Below, piece by piece: positions 18,917-28,905 of a stretch of 64,000 nucleotides of DNA. The translations under genes were made by a program, and so were the position numbers. The notes under the pieces were generated by a model. That model was not told the DNA's origin, made no database searches, and saw only the letters and a list, made by a program, of their open reading frames with translations. Origin of the DNA: Petasospora fabianii (Eukaryota > Ascomycota > Saccharomycetes > Phaffomycetales > Wickerhamomycetaceae); NCBI GenBank assembly GCA_022641835.1, contig CP048717.1:868001-932000 (forward strand), written 5' to 3'. The first letter of the stretch is position 1. Every line of letters begins with the position of its first letter.

Positions 18917-19609
18917 TTATGAATGAGTTAGATGTTGATTTCTTGAGCGATAAGATCTGGATCGGCGTTGTTGCCCGAAACAGCCAACCCCAAAAATGGG
19001 CCAAACTGCAGGTTGAGCGTTGGGCCCCTGGATTTGAGTAGTAGTCCATTATCGGTCTTTGACATCGTGGTGAGGTATTCAAAATATAAAATTGGTAAAG
19101 CCTTTTCGTGGGTGCTGTGCAAAGGGAACCGTAACATGCAAACATCTATCATTTATATGTAAGCCCTTCAGTGAGTAACAAAGTGAGGTGCCGATGCGTC
19201 TAGTGGATGTATAGCTATCAGGTTTACCTATGTGAAGGGGGGAAATACAGATATTATTTTCACTTTAGAATTATTGGAACAGATTGTCTCTAAACATTAT
19301 CTCCCTGACTAAGGTGATGTGATATATATGTATCAATGACGGTATATCGCTATGACTAAAGTGGAATGGGGCTGACAAAATGGCAGATGCACGTGTCACT
19401 AAGTTATTGCGGCGAGAGCGTGGCCGAACCATCGCGAAAATAGCGTTATACTGAACAGAGGGCCAGCCTGGCACATCAACTTGAACAAACACGTCAACAA
19501 CACCTTTTCAATCAGCACATTCACCCAACACTATCACTCCTTTGGGGCCTCAATTTGAAACCAATCCCTAATATTCACATCAGGTAATCCAGATATATAT
19601 CCACACAAA
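18917..19609. other. Intergenic stretch between the oxidase gene and ERD2
   Basis: About 690 bp, a shared divergent promoter region. No supportable gene. AT-rich sequence with ATATAT near 19325 and an ATATATAT just before ERD2. Confidence 0.5.
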
Positions 19610-20251
19610 ATGTTGAACATCTTCCGAATGGTGGGCGACGTGTCGCATCTCGCCTCCATCATAATCTTGATCCACCAAATCACCGTCACACGTTCCATCT
19701 CCGGAATCTCCTTCAGTACACAGTCCATGTATGCTCTTGTGTTTGCTACACGTTACATTGATCTATTTTTCAGATGGGTGTCCCTCTACAATTTCCTCAT
19801 GAAGGTGTTTTTCATCGGATCATCGGTGTACATCCTTCACCTCATGAAAAACAAGTATCGTTCCTCAGACAATGCCAAACTCGATACATTCCCATGGCAG
19901 TACCTCATTGGTGGCTCTGCTGTCGCTGCACTCATAACAACATATAGTTACAGTATCACAGAGATTCTTTGGGCTTACTCTCTCTGGTTGGAGAGTGTTG
20001 CTATCTTGCCACAATTGGACATCTTGCAGAGAACTGGTGAGGCACAAGGTATCACCACTCATTACATCTTCGCCTTGGGTCTGTACAGAGCCATGTACAT
20101 TCCAAACTGGCTCTATAGATACTTCAGTGAGGGAAGAGTGGACTGGTTGTCTGTTGTGACGGGTGTTATCCAGACTGCATTGTACTCTGACTTCTTCTAT
20201 ATCTACTACACCAGAGTGATGCGCGGTCTCAAGTTTGAGCTTCCAGTTTAA
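19610..20251 (+). CDS. ERD2: HDEL/KDEL receptor Erd2
   Basis: Erd2 is the seven-helix Golgi receptor that returns escaped ER proteins. The 213 residues match the family (yeast 219). It starts MLNIFRMVGDVSHLAS. The helix 2 region RSISGISFSTQSMYALVFATRYIDL holds the ligand-pocket residues. The third block FPWQYLIGGSAVAALITTY and the fifth, LESVAILPQLDILQRTGEAQ, are near-invariant, followed by HYIFALGLYRAMYIPNWLYR and DWLSVVTGVIQTALYSDFFYIYY. Single exon. Divergent from the oxidase gene. Confidence 0.95.
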   Translation: MLNIFRMVGDVSHLASIIILIHQITVTRSISGISFSTQSMYALVFATRYIDLFFRWVSLYNFLMKVFFIGSSVYILHLMKNKYRSSDNAKLDTFPWQYLIGGSAVAALITTYSYSITEILWAYSLWLESVAILPQLDILQRTGEAQGITTHYIFALGLYRAMYIPNWLYRYFSEGRVDWLSVVTGVIQTALYSDFFYIYYTRVMRGLKFELPV

Positions 20252-21124
20252 ACAGAAGCGTCTCAATGGTGTGTTTGATATATAGAGTCTCACAAAAACC
20301 ACTAATAACACATTACCGTTGAAGTACACCTGTCGCAAGATGCCATGGGGTCTGTAGATTAGCTTGTCCAAAAGAAAATATTATGTAATATTAGGTATCA
20401 AGGCACACGTGTTTTCTAATGCACCCCGGACTTGCAGGTAGTGGGCCATAACGGCTCTTCCCCTGTCACAATGAGGCTAATCTTGTATTGATCTCTGCTA
20501 TATATCAACACAAAAAATATACTGATTGGCGTGAACACAGCCTTGCGGAGCCCCAACTAGATGCTCCACTAAATATTGTTGCACTTAAACAGAAGCGCGG
20601 ATCGGCTGACCTCACCTTGCTGGTCGCTGACACTAAACACAGCAGAGTCTAGGAAAACTGTGGCCAGGAGATACGGTTTCTCCAGCCGCAATACACCTGC
20701 TTCTTTTTGTCAGCTGATGGCCACTGCCTCTTTCATTATCTTTGCCTTCTTTCTTTCTTCTCTTGATCAACACCGAGTTAGCCAGGCTTAGGCTTCTGTT
20801 TGTCACCCCCGCCCTCTCACGGCTTTATCTTAAGTCTCGGCAAATCACAGCCGAAAAAGCTCTGTCTGGTGCAAGCCTCTCAGATTGGAGAAAGAAATAC
20901 TTCGCTACAACCCACTTTAGTTATTCACCGCCTCATCATATCAACCTCCACCATCGCACAGCGACTCTCCCTGCGACCACCTAACTCCTGCCTTCACAGA
21001 CACTCGACGTCTTCCATTTGGCACCCGTCCTCTGCTCCCCTCTGACCGGCTCCCGCGAGCTCCGTGACGCTCAAGACCTGTCAGAACTAAATCGGAAGCC
21101 CCTATCATCACCGCCCTAGTCACC
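20252..21124. other. Intergenic stretch upstream of the arrestin-related gene
   Basis: About 870 bp. A C/T-rich stretch (about 20727-20764 and 20960-21060) lies before the ATG at 21125, as in many highly regulated yeast promoters or leaders. No gene seen. Confidence 0.5.
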
Positions 21125-23965
21125 ATGGACACACTCTTCCCTGCCGACCGCCGTTTTGAGATCACACCAGATACGAGGCCCCTCACACAGACCGGTTCCA
21201 TTGCTGTGTACATCCTGCTTGCTGAGGACCGTCTCTTTCTCCAGGGTTTTGACGAGAATGAGCGGCTAGGCCGCCCACCAACACTTCTTCGAGGAGCACT
21301 CGTGGTTCGAGTACTGAAACCATCTAAAATTAAGAATATTCAGCTCACATTCACTGGAACTGCACGTACAGAATGGCCAGAAGGTATCCCACCAAAGCGC
21401 TCCGAATACTTTGAGGAAAATGTGCTCGTAAACCACACTTGGCCATTTTACACAGCAAGTACCGGTACAACAAGCGGTGCTGACCTCGTCAAATCCCCAT
21501 CAGCTGCATTGCAACCCGTTTTGAGCAATGGAAGTGTAAACGCACACCAGGCAGATATGAGTTCACTGAGTCTGGATACGCTGATGTCTGTTCGCTCACC
21601 GTCATCACCGCTCGCCTTGCTCAAGCGCGTTGCCTCACCTTCCCCAGAAAGAACAAGACGACGCTCTGCATCAGTGTTATCGCAAGAATCTGTGGGTAAC
21701 AGCGGTGATTATTATTTCCAACCAGGTGACTACGTCTATAACTTTGAACATCCGATCCCAGCATCGTTCCCAGAGACCATCGATGCCACATTTGGATCTG
21801 TAAACTATCATTTGGAAGTTCTCATCGAACGATATGGTGCATTCAAATCCAATATCACCACCAAGCTCCCGATAACAATTATCAGGGCACAGTCAGACGA
21901 CTCTGTGGAAGACTCAGAACCTATTGCCATCTCACGTGATTGGGAAGACCAATTGCACTATGACATTATTATCGCCTCCAAGGCTGTCGTGCTCAACGCT
22001 TACATCCCTGTTGCTTTCAAATTGGTACCCCTCGATAAGATCAAATTGCACAGAATTAGAATCTACATGACTGAAAGTATGGAGTACTATTGTCGAAACA
22101 AGAAGGTTCACCGCATGCAACCGACAAAGAAGTATATGCTTCTGGAACACAAGGCTCCTCCCCCACCAGATCTCCCACCAGATGCCGATGCTAAGGCCAA
22201 GAAAATGGGTAACTTGCTCACATCAGATGGATACGATCTCACTGCTAAGGAGTTTGAGTTCCAAGTGTATGTCCCACAGAAATTGAACAGCATGCAAAAG
22301 CTACATCCAAACACATCATATCAGAATGTCAAGGTGCATCACTGGGTGAAGATTTGTCTTCGTCTGTCTCGTATGATTAACGGCAAGCCAAAACACTACG
22401 AGATCAGCATCGACTCCCCAATTCACATTCTTCATCAACTGTGTTCACATGCCAACACCTTGCTTCCAGCTTATGATCAACCGCTGGCCGGTACCCCGAA
22501 AAATCACGGATCCAACATTTACTTCCCAATGGATGTCATCAGTTCTCCACCGCTTTCCCCTGAAGTTGAGGCTTTCGATCATACACCACAAAACAGCATA
22601 TACCTGGCTCTTGGCCGTGATGCCTACCATGGACGCTCGAACTCGAGTTCTACACTTAACCACTCTCTTCCAAACTTTGAGTCTACACTTTCAGCTAACG
22701 TGTACAAGCCATCGAATTTGGAAATTGAGCTCACATCACCACAAGCGGTGCCCCTCTCTCCGCAGCTCTCGCCAATGGTACACCCTTTCGCTTTGGAGGA
22801 CTCTAATGATCCACCTCCACCATTTGAGGATGAAGAGATCTCTCCTCCACCACCCATGATCTCCGCTAGAGCTGCGTTGTCAATGTCTCCACTCGCAAGA
22901 CCAACGAGTTTGGCTTCACGTGATATTGGCGCTGTTGGTGGAGGTGCTGTTGGTATTGATGCTATCATGGATGCTGGGTCTCCTCCATTGGATCCACCAA
23001 AGTATCGTGACGTGATGAAGAATGAGGCATCTTCGAGAATCTTGGATGGCCCATCAGATGCTCCAGAGATCACACTGACACGGTCGTCAGAGGATAGTAA
23101 GACTGGGGATCCTGGTGATTTGGGTGAGGACTTTGCCTTTAGTGGACAATCTCCGATCATGCCTGAGAGTGTTATGAAGTCCACTAGCCCTGAGAGACAG
23201 AGAGTAAGGGCCGCTGCAAGATCTCGTGATGTCTCACCCCGTGTGTCATTGGATTTCAATAGAGCAGATATGGCATCGTCCGGGTCTCAACAACTTCAGG
23301 ATCTGGATGCTGTGTTACATGGACGTGGAAGTATCGACGAAAATGATAACGACAACAACGATGCCAGAGATTCAAGATCGAGATTCAGCTCCAGATCATC
23401 ATTATCTCCCGGTTCCCCCAGACGTGATTTTGCGGAAGGTATGATTGGAATGGAACCATTATTGGCCACTACGTCCACTATTTCTGACTCGCAGTATGCA
23501 CAACCACCAGTTCCATACTACTCTTCTTCGAGATGGGAAAGCAGGGAGTCCTTAAGCAGACGTGAGTCTGCCTCTGTTGACATCACTGCACTTTATCAAT
23601 CAGATTTACCATCATTTAGTCGCACTTCCATCTTTGAACCATCTAGTTCGATGATTACTACGTCAAACCGTCATCCATCCATCGCTTCCTCGAAGCGTTC
23701 ATCGCTGGACTCACGTCGTGAGTCTACAAATGCAACCACCCCTGTTCTGTCGACTTTGAATCAGGAGCCATCTGCTGTCATTGATGAAGAAAATGAGAGT
23801 ATTAGATCTAAAAGTGAGGAATCGTCATTGAGAGATAATCAGTCGAGTCACTCAACGTTGACCAGTGCTCATGAGGAACATGGTAATAATCATGGTGGTG
23901 GGTTGCTTCAACAGAAGGATGTGATACATGTTCCGCTTGGTACTGAGCGTGAACAGATTAGTTAA
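21125..23965 (+). CDS. Arrestin-related trafficking adaptor (ART family, Ecm21/Csr2- or Rod1-like)
   Basis: ART proteins recruit the Rsp5 ubiquitin ligase to plasma-membrane permeases and trigger their endocytosis. The 946 residues have an arrestin N-domain at about 20-260 (LRGALVVRVLKPSKIKNIQL, TEWPEGIPPKRSEYF, HTWPFY, then FEHPIPASFPETIDATFGSV). The arrestin C-domain is at about 270-445 (DYDIIIASKAVVLNAYIPVAF-type strands through LCLRLSRMINGKPKHYEISI). A long, Ser/Pro-rich disordered tail follows. The tail has a PPKY motif at 624-627, a PPxY site for the WW domains of Rsp5, and many Ser-Pro sites for phospho-control. The start is in a strong context (CACCATGG). Which of the yeast ART proteins it matches is unsettled. 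Confidence 0.82.
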   Translation: MDTLFPADRRFEITPDTRPLTQTGSIAVYILLAEDRLFLQGFDENERLGRPPTLLRGALVVRVLKPSKIKNIQLTFTGTARTEWPEGIPPKRSEYFEENVLVNHTWPFYTASTGTTSGADLVKSPSAALQPVLSNGSVNAHQADMSSLSLDTLMSVRSPSSPLALLKRVASPSPERTRRRSASVLSQESVGNSGDYYFQPGDYVYNFEHPIPASFPETIDATFGSVNYHLEVLIERYGAFKSNITTKLPITIIRAQSDDSVEDSEPIAISRDWEDQLHYDIIIASKAVVLNAYIPVAFKLVPLDKIKLHRIRIYMTESMEYYCRNKKVHRMQPTKKYMLLEHKAPPPPDLPPDADAKAKKMGNLLTSDGYDLTAKEFEFQVYVPQKLNSMQKLHPNTSYQNVKVHHWVKICLRLSRMINGKPKHYEISIDSPIHILHQLCSHANTLLPAYDQPLAGTPKNHGSNIYFPMDVISSPPLSPEVEAFDHTPQNSIYLALGRDAYHGRSNSSSTLNHSLPNFESTLSANVYKPSNLEIELTSPQAVPLSPQLSPMVHPFALEDSNDPPPPFEDEEISPPPPMISARAALSMSPLARPTSLASRDIGAVGGGAVGIDAIMDAGSPPLDPPKYRDVMKNEASSRILDGPSDAPEITLTRSSEDSKTGDPGDLGEDFAFSGQSPIMPESVMKSTSPERQRVRAAARSRDVSPRVSLDFNRADMASSGSQQLQDLDAVLHGRGSIDENDNDNNDARDSRSRFSSRSSLSPGSPRRDFAEGMIGMEPLLATTSTISDSQYAQPPVPYYSSSRWESRESLSRRESASVDITALYQSDLPSFSRTSIFEPSSSMITTSNRHPSIASSKRSSLDSRRESTNATTPVLSTLNQEPSAVIDEENESIRSKSEESSLRDNQSSHSTLTSAHEEHGNNHGGGLLQQKDVIHVPLGTEREQIS

Positions 23966-26208
23966 TGCTTTTAATGAGTTAAGGAATATAATTTTACTGT
24001 GAATTTTGATGTTACTGGCGTTTTTACCGAGGTTGAAGAGTAGAGTAGTGAGCCAGAGCCATAATCCCTGTGGGGCTGTCGACCTTTCAACTACGTCATA
24101 TTGATTAGCCCAAGGTCTACATTGTTTGATGCCGTGCATTTCCACAGTTCATTCAAGGATCCCAAAAACCCAAGAACCCATGCACAAAGAGCCCAAGTAA
24201 AGCACAATCCTTGCTCTAATCTCGGGCGCGTCGGGATGTTTCAGATCAAATAGTCGAGCAGCGCGAGCTTGCTGCTAATTTCAGTCTGCACTACTTGCTC
24301 GGACAATACGCATGAGATACCGCATGAAACCCATCGTACATATGAGTTTGCAGAGAAGGAGGGAGCGAGAATCTCTGTGTGTCGAATGTTGATAAGATAA
24401 GTGATCCACTCTTTCAAAGTTTAGATATGGTGCTGATATGGCAAGATGGGATGGTAGATGGTGCAAGAGCTGATCTCTGTAGTCGACAGTTGTAGAGATC
24501 ATCATTCGAAAGTCGGCCAGTACGGATCGCACTCGTAATTTCAGATTCGTACATATCTGAAAATTTGTATTATGGGAGAGCTTGTTGTGATTGAGATCGA
24601 TGATTACGTAGGTCAACGTCATCTCAGGTCTGTGGCTCAAGTGGATCCTAAGGGCCCAACCATATGATCAAGTCAAGCAGTGTAGACAATGTTAGCATCA
24701 CAAATGTCTCAGGTCTGGCATGGCTGTACTCATCATCTATCCAACTGTGGTATGTAGAGCCCTTTTTCCCCTCGCTATGGCTTCTGCACAAGTGGACACC
24801 AAAGGGGGGAGTTCAGTCGTTTGCCCAAAGCAGTGGTGAGGGAATACGATGATACCGAAACGTTCGTTGCTGCCATGGCAACAGTGGAATTCCGGGCCGG
24901 TTCGGTAGTACGCGGCCAGTGCAACCGTTCAGGGCTTAATATTTTTAGTTTCTTGGCAAAGAGTCTTGGCAACCAATCGTACGCCTCGAAGATATTCTTA
25001 CTAAATTTCTCAGATCAGAATAATAAGCCTTGATGACCGTTGAAAGCCGGCAACGGCTACAAAGCTGTCTCGGTCGTGAGCGGACAGAGAAGCGCATGGC
25101 ACGGCGCACAGTCGGTGGGGAATAGGTAGATAAGAGTCGGAATGCTTACAGCCGGCGGTCAAGCCTGTGCCTTTTTTTTGTTGCTTTTTTCCCGCACGGT
25201 AATACGGTGACCGGGTGTTCGGAGTGCAAACACGAAGTTTACCTGCCTTTTTAACCTTACAAAGGGTGGATGTTCGATGTACACACTGCTCGATGGCCTC
25301 AGCTCTTCCAAATAAGGAGAGTCTAGCGATTGAAACGGGAAGCGGATCTTATGCGGCATGACTGATCATGCTCGCTCATAGGATATAACAAACTGTCATG
25401 ATGCTCAGTTGTGGTGTGTTCTGCATCACCGACGTCACACCGGTTCCACTATAAGCCTCTTCCCCACCCCCTGGGTCTCGAGCGATTATTACTACGGTAC
25501 TGTAAATATGATCCTCGAGGTCACGAAAGATAATATCGTTGGAAAAAGTCCGCTCTTATGCGTCCTCTTCCTCAACTTTAAGCCTCGTTCTTTGTCTGTC
25601 GATGGCCTGTCAATGCCTGCGCGTCAGGTGCTGCCTGCCACTCTCGTCGATCGACGACGGATCTAAAAATTGCAAATGGACGATCATTTCGGGCCTGTGG
25701 CATGAGGCCACCCCGCTTATCAGTCCTTACTCTTCATTCGTCAGTATGATAGAGGATCTCGCGTCGGCATCAAAAAACTATGATGCGTCCGAAGTTCAAC
25801 GCCACAAGACCACGACGACCACTACGAGCTCACCTACGACATGCACACTATGCAAAGTATGCATCGACTGTATCCCTGTTACTGTGAAAGGCTCGATTAG
25901 CTTTTACAGTCTTCCTCCCGAGTCTCCCTCTCTCATAGGCATAACGTACGGCATCAACGAGTCGTCAGCTGCTCCCCACTATTATCTCCAAATCAGGTTT
26001 AGATACCGCGATAACGTGTGGCGTGCCCATGCCTTGTGTCTTTGGAAAACTGGCGTATCAGTGCAGCGATTGCAAAAGGTCCGTCCAGAGCTCTCCAGAT
26101 ACAAATATCACCATTCCTGCCCAGACTTGCCAAGCTTCTTTTCTCCGACACCTTAGCCACAACACACACGATACAAACCTTCCTATTCCGTACATCGAAT
26201 TAGACACG
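23966..26208. other. Long non-coding stretch upstream of the first OPT transporter
   Basis: About 2.2 kb. ORFs here are short, weakly placed and unlike any family I know. GATA-type sites include a tandem GATAAGATAAG at 24391-24401, GATAAG at 25129-25134 and CTTATC at 25716-25721. This looks like a large regulated promoter with a long leader. Confidence 0.5.
24391..24401 (+). promoter_or_regulatory. Tandem GATA-factor sites upstream of the first OPT gene
   Basis: GATAAGATAAG is two overlapping GATAAG sites, about 1.8 kb before the OPT start and only about 430 bp after the arrestin gene. GATAAG is the nitrogen-catabolite-repression site of Gln3/Gat1 in yeasts. The distance is large, so the target is uncertain. 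Confidence 0.35.
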
Positions 26209-28905
26209 ATGGCTGAAGAGAAGACGAAGGTTGTTTCTTCCAAAGAGGAGGTGATCTCCTCGGACGACTACATCCATGAGGTTGGCAGTCACGACCAGAT
26301 TGATGAGGTTGGTGTCCCAGTGTGGGACGAAGAAGCCGCCAGGGCCTATTACAATACCCTCGACCCAGAGTCTGTGGACTACTTGCTGGAGCAGACCGGT
26401 CACGGTACTACCCTGGACGAGAAGGACCACTTGACCCCGGATCTGCTATACATCTTGAGTAAGCTCGTCAACATGACCGATGAGCGTGCCATTGAAATCT
26501 TCAAGAGCACCATCTACGATCACGACGACGACGCCAACTTCCGTGTTGAAGACTGGACTTTCATCAACGAGATCGTCAACGGCCAGCTCGATATCAACGA
26601 CCCAACCATAAACTTCAGAGCCAGACTTACAGCCACTCTGTACCACTACCACTCCGTCTACCCGGAGGTGCGTGCCGTCACCGATATCTACAACGACCCA
26701 AGCGAGCCATGTGAAACCATCAGATCTTACACTCTCTCCATCATCTGGGTCATCATTGCCTCCGGTGTCAACGAATTCTTCTACCATAGACAGCCTTCCA
26801 TCAAGTTGTCTTCCTCAGTCCTTTCCATCCTCATGTACCCATGTGGTAAGGCTTGGGAATACGTAATGCCTAACGTACACATCCCATGGTTCGGTGGTAA
26901 GAGAATCCCGCTCAACCCAGGTCCATACTCCTACAAGGAACAGATGTTTGCCACTCTGTTCACCGGGGTCTCTAGTACCACCGTCTATGTCTCCTCCAAC
27001 ATTCTTACCCAGAAGGTGTTCTACAAAAATGACTGGGTCGACTTTGGTTTCCAGATTTTGCTCACCTTGTCTACCCAGTGTCTTGGTCTCTCCTTTGCAG
27101 GTATGATGAGAAAGTTTGTTATTTACCCAGCTAGAGCCATGTGGCCAACACAGTTGCCAACCATGGCCCTTAACAGAGCTTTACTCAGACCTGAGAGAAA
27201 GGAGATGATCCACGGCTGGAAGATTTCTAAGTTCAACTTCTTCTGGATTGTTTTTGCTGGTATGTTCGTCTACTTCTGGATTCCAGACTACTTGTTCCAG
27301 GCTCTCTCCACTTTCAACTGGATGAACTGGATCGCTCCAAACAACTTCAATTTGGCAATGGTTACTGGTACAAACTCCGGTCTTGGTCTGAACCCATGGA
27401 CTACGTTCGACTGGAACATCATCGCCTTTGCTTTCTATCCACTTGCCACCCCAGTGGCCACTGTCTTGAATATGTATGCTGGTTGTATCGTTGGTTTCTT
27501 CATCATCATTGGTCTCTACTACACTAACGTTAAGTGGACGGCTTACCTACCAATCAACTCCAACGGTATTTTCACGAACACCGGTGAAAGTTACCAGGTC
27601 ACTGAGATCTTGGGTGATAACGGTTTAATGGACTTGGAGAAGTACCAGGCATACTCCCCACCATTCTATTCTGCCTCCAACTTGTTGGTTTACGGTGCCT
27701 TCTTTGCTGTCTACCCCTTGTCATTCTTCTGGAACTGTTTCAAGGAATGGACAACTATTGCCCGCGCCTTCAAGATGATTATCATTGAAGTCCATGAACT
27801 CGCAGCTGGATTCTCTTTCAAGAGCCTCTTCAAAACTGAGACCCACACTTACAAGAAGTTCAACGATGCTCACTCCAAGATGATGATGAAGTACAAGGAA
27901 GTTCCAGACTGGTACTACTTGGTCATTCTTGTCATCTCTTTTGTTCTTGGTGTTATTTGTGTGGAGGTCTACCCAGATTCCAAGACCCCTGTTTGGGGTT
28001 TGGTGTTTGTCATTGTCATCAATGCCGTCTTCCTGATTCCATTCTCCGTCTTGCTTGCTGTCACTGGTGCTCAGCTTGGATTGAACGTTCTTGTTGAGTT
28101 GATTATTGGTTACGCCCTCCAAGGTAACGGTATTGCTCTCATGACTTTGAAGGCTTATGGTTATAACATTGACGGCCAGGCTGATAACTTCATTTCATCT
28201 CTGAAGATTGGTCATTATGCCAAGATCCCACCAAGAGCCGTTTTCAGAGCTCAGATGATTGGTACCATCATCCAGGCCTTTGTTACACTCGGTGTCTTGA
28301 ACTGGTCTGTGTCTAACATTGAAGACTTCTGTCAACCTCATCAGGCACAGAAGTTCACTTGCCCAAATGAGAGAACATTCTATTCTGCCTCTGTCTTCTG
28401 GGGTGTCATCGGTCCAAAGCTTGTCTTCTCAGGTATCTACCCAGAAATTAGATGGTGTTTCCTTATTGGTTTCCTTGCTGCTCTCGTCTTTATTGGTCTC
28501 AGATACTTCTGCATCAACCAAAAGTGGTACCAGTACTTCAGAAACTTTGAGCCAACTGTTTTCATTATCGGTATTCTCAACATTTACGCTCCATACAATT
28601 TGGCCTACATCACGCCAGGTGTCTACTTCTCTCTGTTCTTTATGTGGTTCGTCAGAAAGAGATACATTGCTTGGTTCGAGAAGTACAACTATGTCCTGTC
28701 CGCTGGTTTGGATGCTGGTGTCGCCTTCGGCGCTGTGATCATCTTCTTTGCCGTTCAGTACCACGCCAAGAACATCGACTGGTGGGGTAACACCGTTTCA
28801 TACGAAGGTATTGAGGGTGGTGCGGGTCAACAGACTTTGAAGGACATCACTGAGACTGTTAGAGGCTACTTTGGTCCAGCTCATGGTTCTTACCCATTGC
28901 CATGA
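26209..28905 (+). CDS. Oligopeptide transporter, OPT family (first of tandem pair)
   Basis: A proton-coupled plasma-membrane importer of tetra/pentapeptides or glutathione-type peptides. It has 898 residues from the ATG at 26209; a longer reading would need a non-ATG start. The soluble, acidic N-terminus (about 1-180) has YNTLDPESVDYLLEQTGHG and EKDHLTPDLLYILSKL. OPT hallmarks follow: GVNEFFYHRQPSIKLSSSV, MYPCGKAWE, NPGPYSYKEQ, FNWMNWIAPNNFNLAMVTG, GNGIALMTLKAYGYNIDGQA and GHYAKIPPRAVFRAQMIGT. There are many hydrophobic helices between. The C-terminus is GYFGPAHGSYPLP. Codon use is biased to frequent codons, suggesting high expression. It is strongly similar to the next gene, with stretches of identical DNA. 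Confidence 0.93.
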   Translation: MAEEKTKVVSSKEEVISSDDYIHEVGSHDQIDEVGVPVWDEEAARAYYNTLDPESVDYLLEQTGHGTTLDEKDHLTPDLLYILSKLVNMTDERAIEIFKSTIYDHDDDANFRVEDWTFINEIVNGQLDINDPTINFRARLTATLYHYHSVYPEVRAVTDIYNDPSEPCETIRSYTLSIIWVIIASGVNEFFYHRQPSIKLSSSVLSILMYPCGKAWEYVMPNVHIPWFGGKRIPLNPGPYSYKEQMFATLFTGVSSTTVYVSSNILTQKVFYKNDWVDFGFQILLTLSTQCLGLSFAGMMRKFVIYPARAMWPTQLPTMALNRALLRPERKEMIHGWKISKFNFFWIVFAGMFVYFWIPDYLFQALSTFNWMNWIAPNNFNLAMVTGTNSGLGLNPWTTFDWNIIAFAFYPLATPVATVLNMYAGCIVGFFIIIGLYYTNVKWTAYLPINSNGIFTNTGESYQVTEILGDNGLMDLEKYQAYSPPFYSASNLLVYGAFFAVYPLSFFWNCFKEWTTIARAFKMIIIEVHELAAGFSFKSLFKTETHTYKKFNDAHSKMMMKYKEVPDWYYLVILVISFVLGVICVEVYPDSKTPVWGLVFVIVINAVFLIPFSVLLAVTGAQLGLNVLVELIIGYALQGNGIALMTLKAYGYNIDGQADNFISSLKIGHYAKIPPRAVFRAQMIGTIIQAFVTLGVLNWSVSNIEDFCQPHQAQKFTCPNERTFYSASVFWGVIGPKLVFSGIYPEIRWCFLIGFLAALVFIGLRYFCINQKWYQYFRNFEPTVFIIGILNIYAPYNLAYITPGVYFSLFFMWFVRKRYIAWFEKYNYVLSAGLDAGVAFGAVIIFFAVQYHAKNIDWWGNTVSYEGIEGGAGQQTLKDITETVRGYFGPAHGSYPLP

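Noticed and set aside
25539-26156. 205-codon frame upstream of the first OPT gene
   Set aside because: It begins without ATG and has a Ser/Cys/Thr-rich random-like composition; more likely promoter or leader sequence.
26023-26208. Upstream extension of the first OPT gene
   Set aside because: It has no true ATG at its start and its sequence is Cys/Ser-rich without family likeness; the ATG at 26209 begins the acidic OPT N-terminus.
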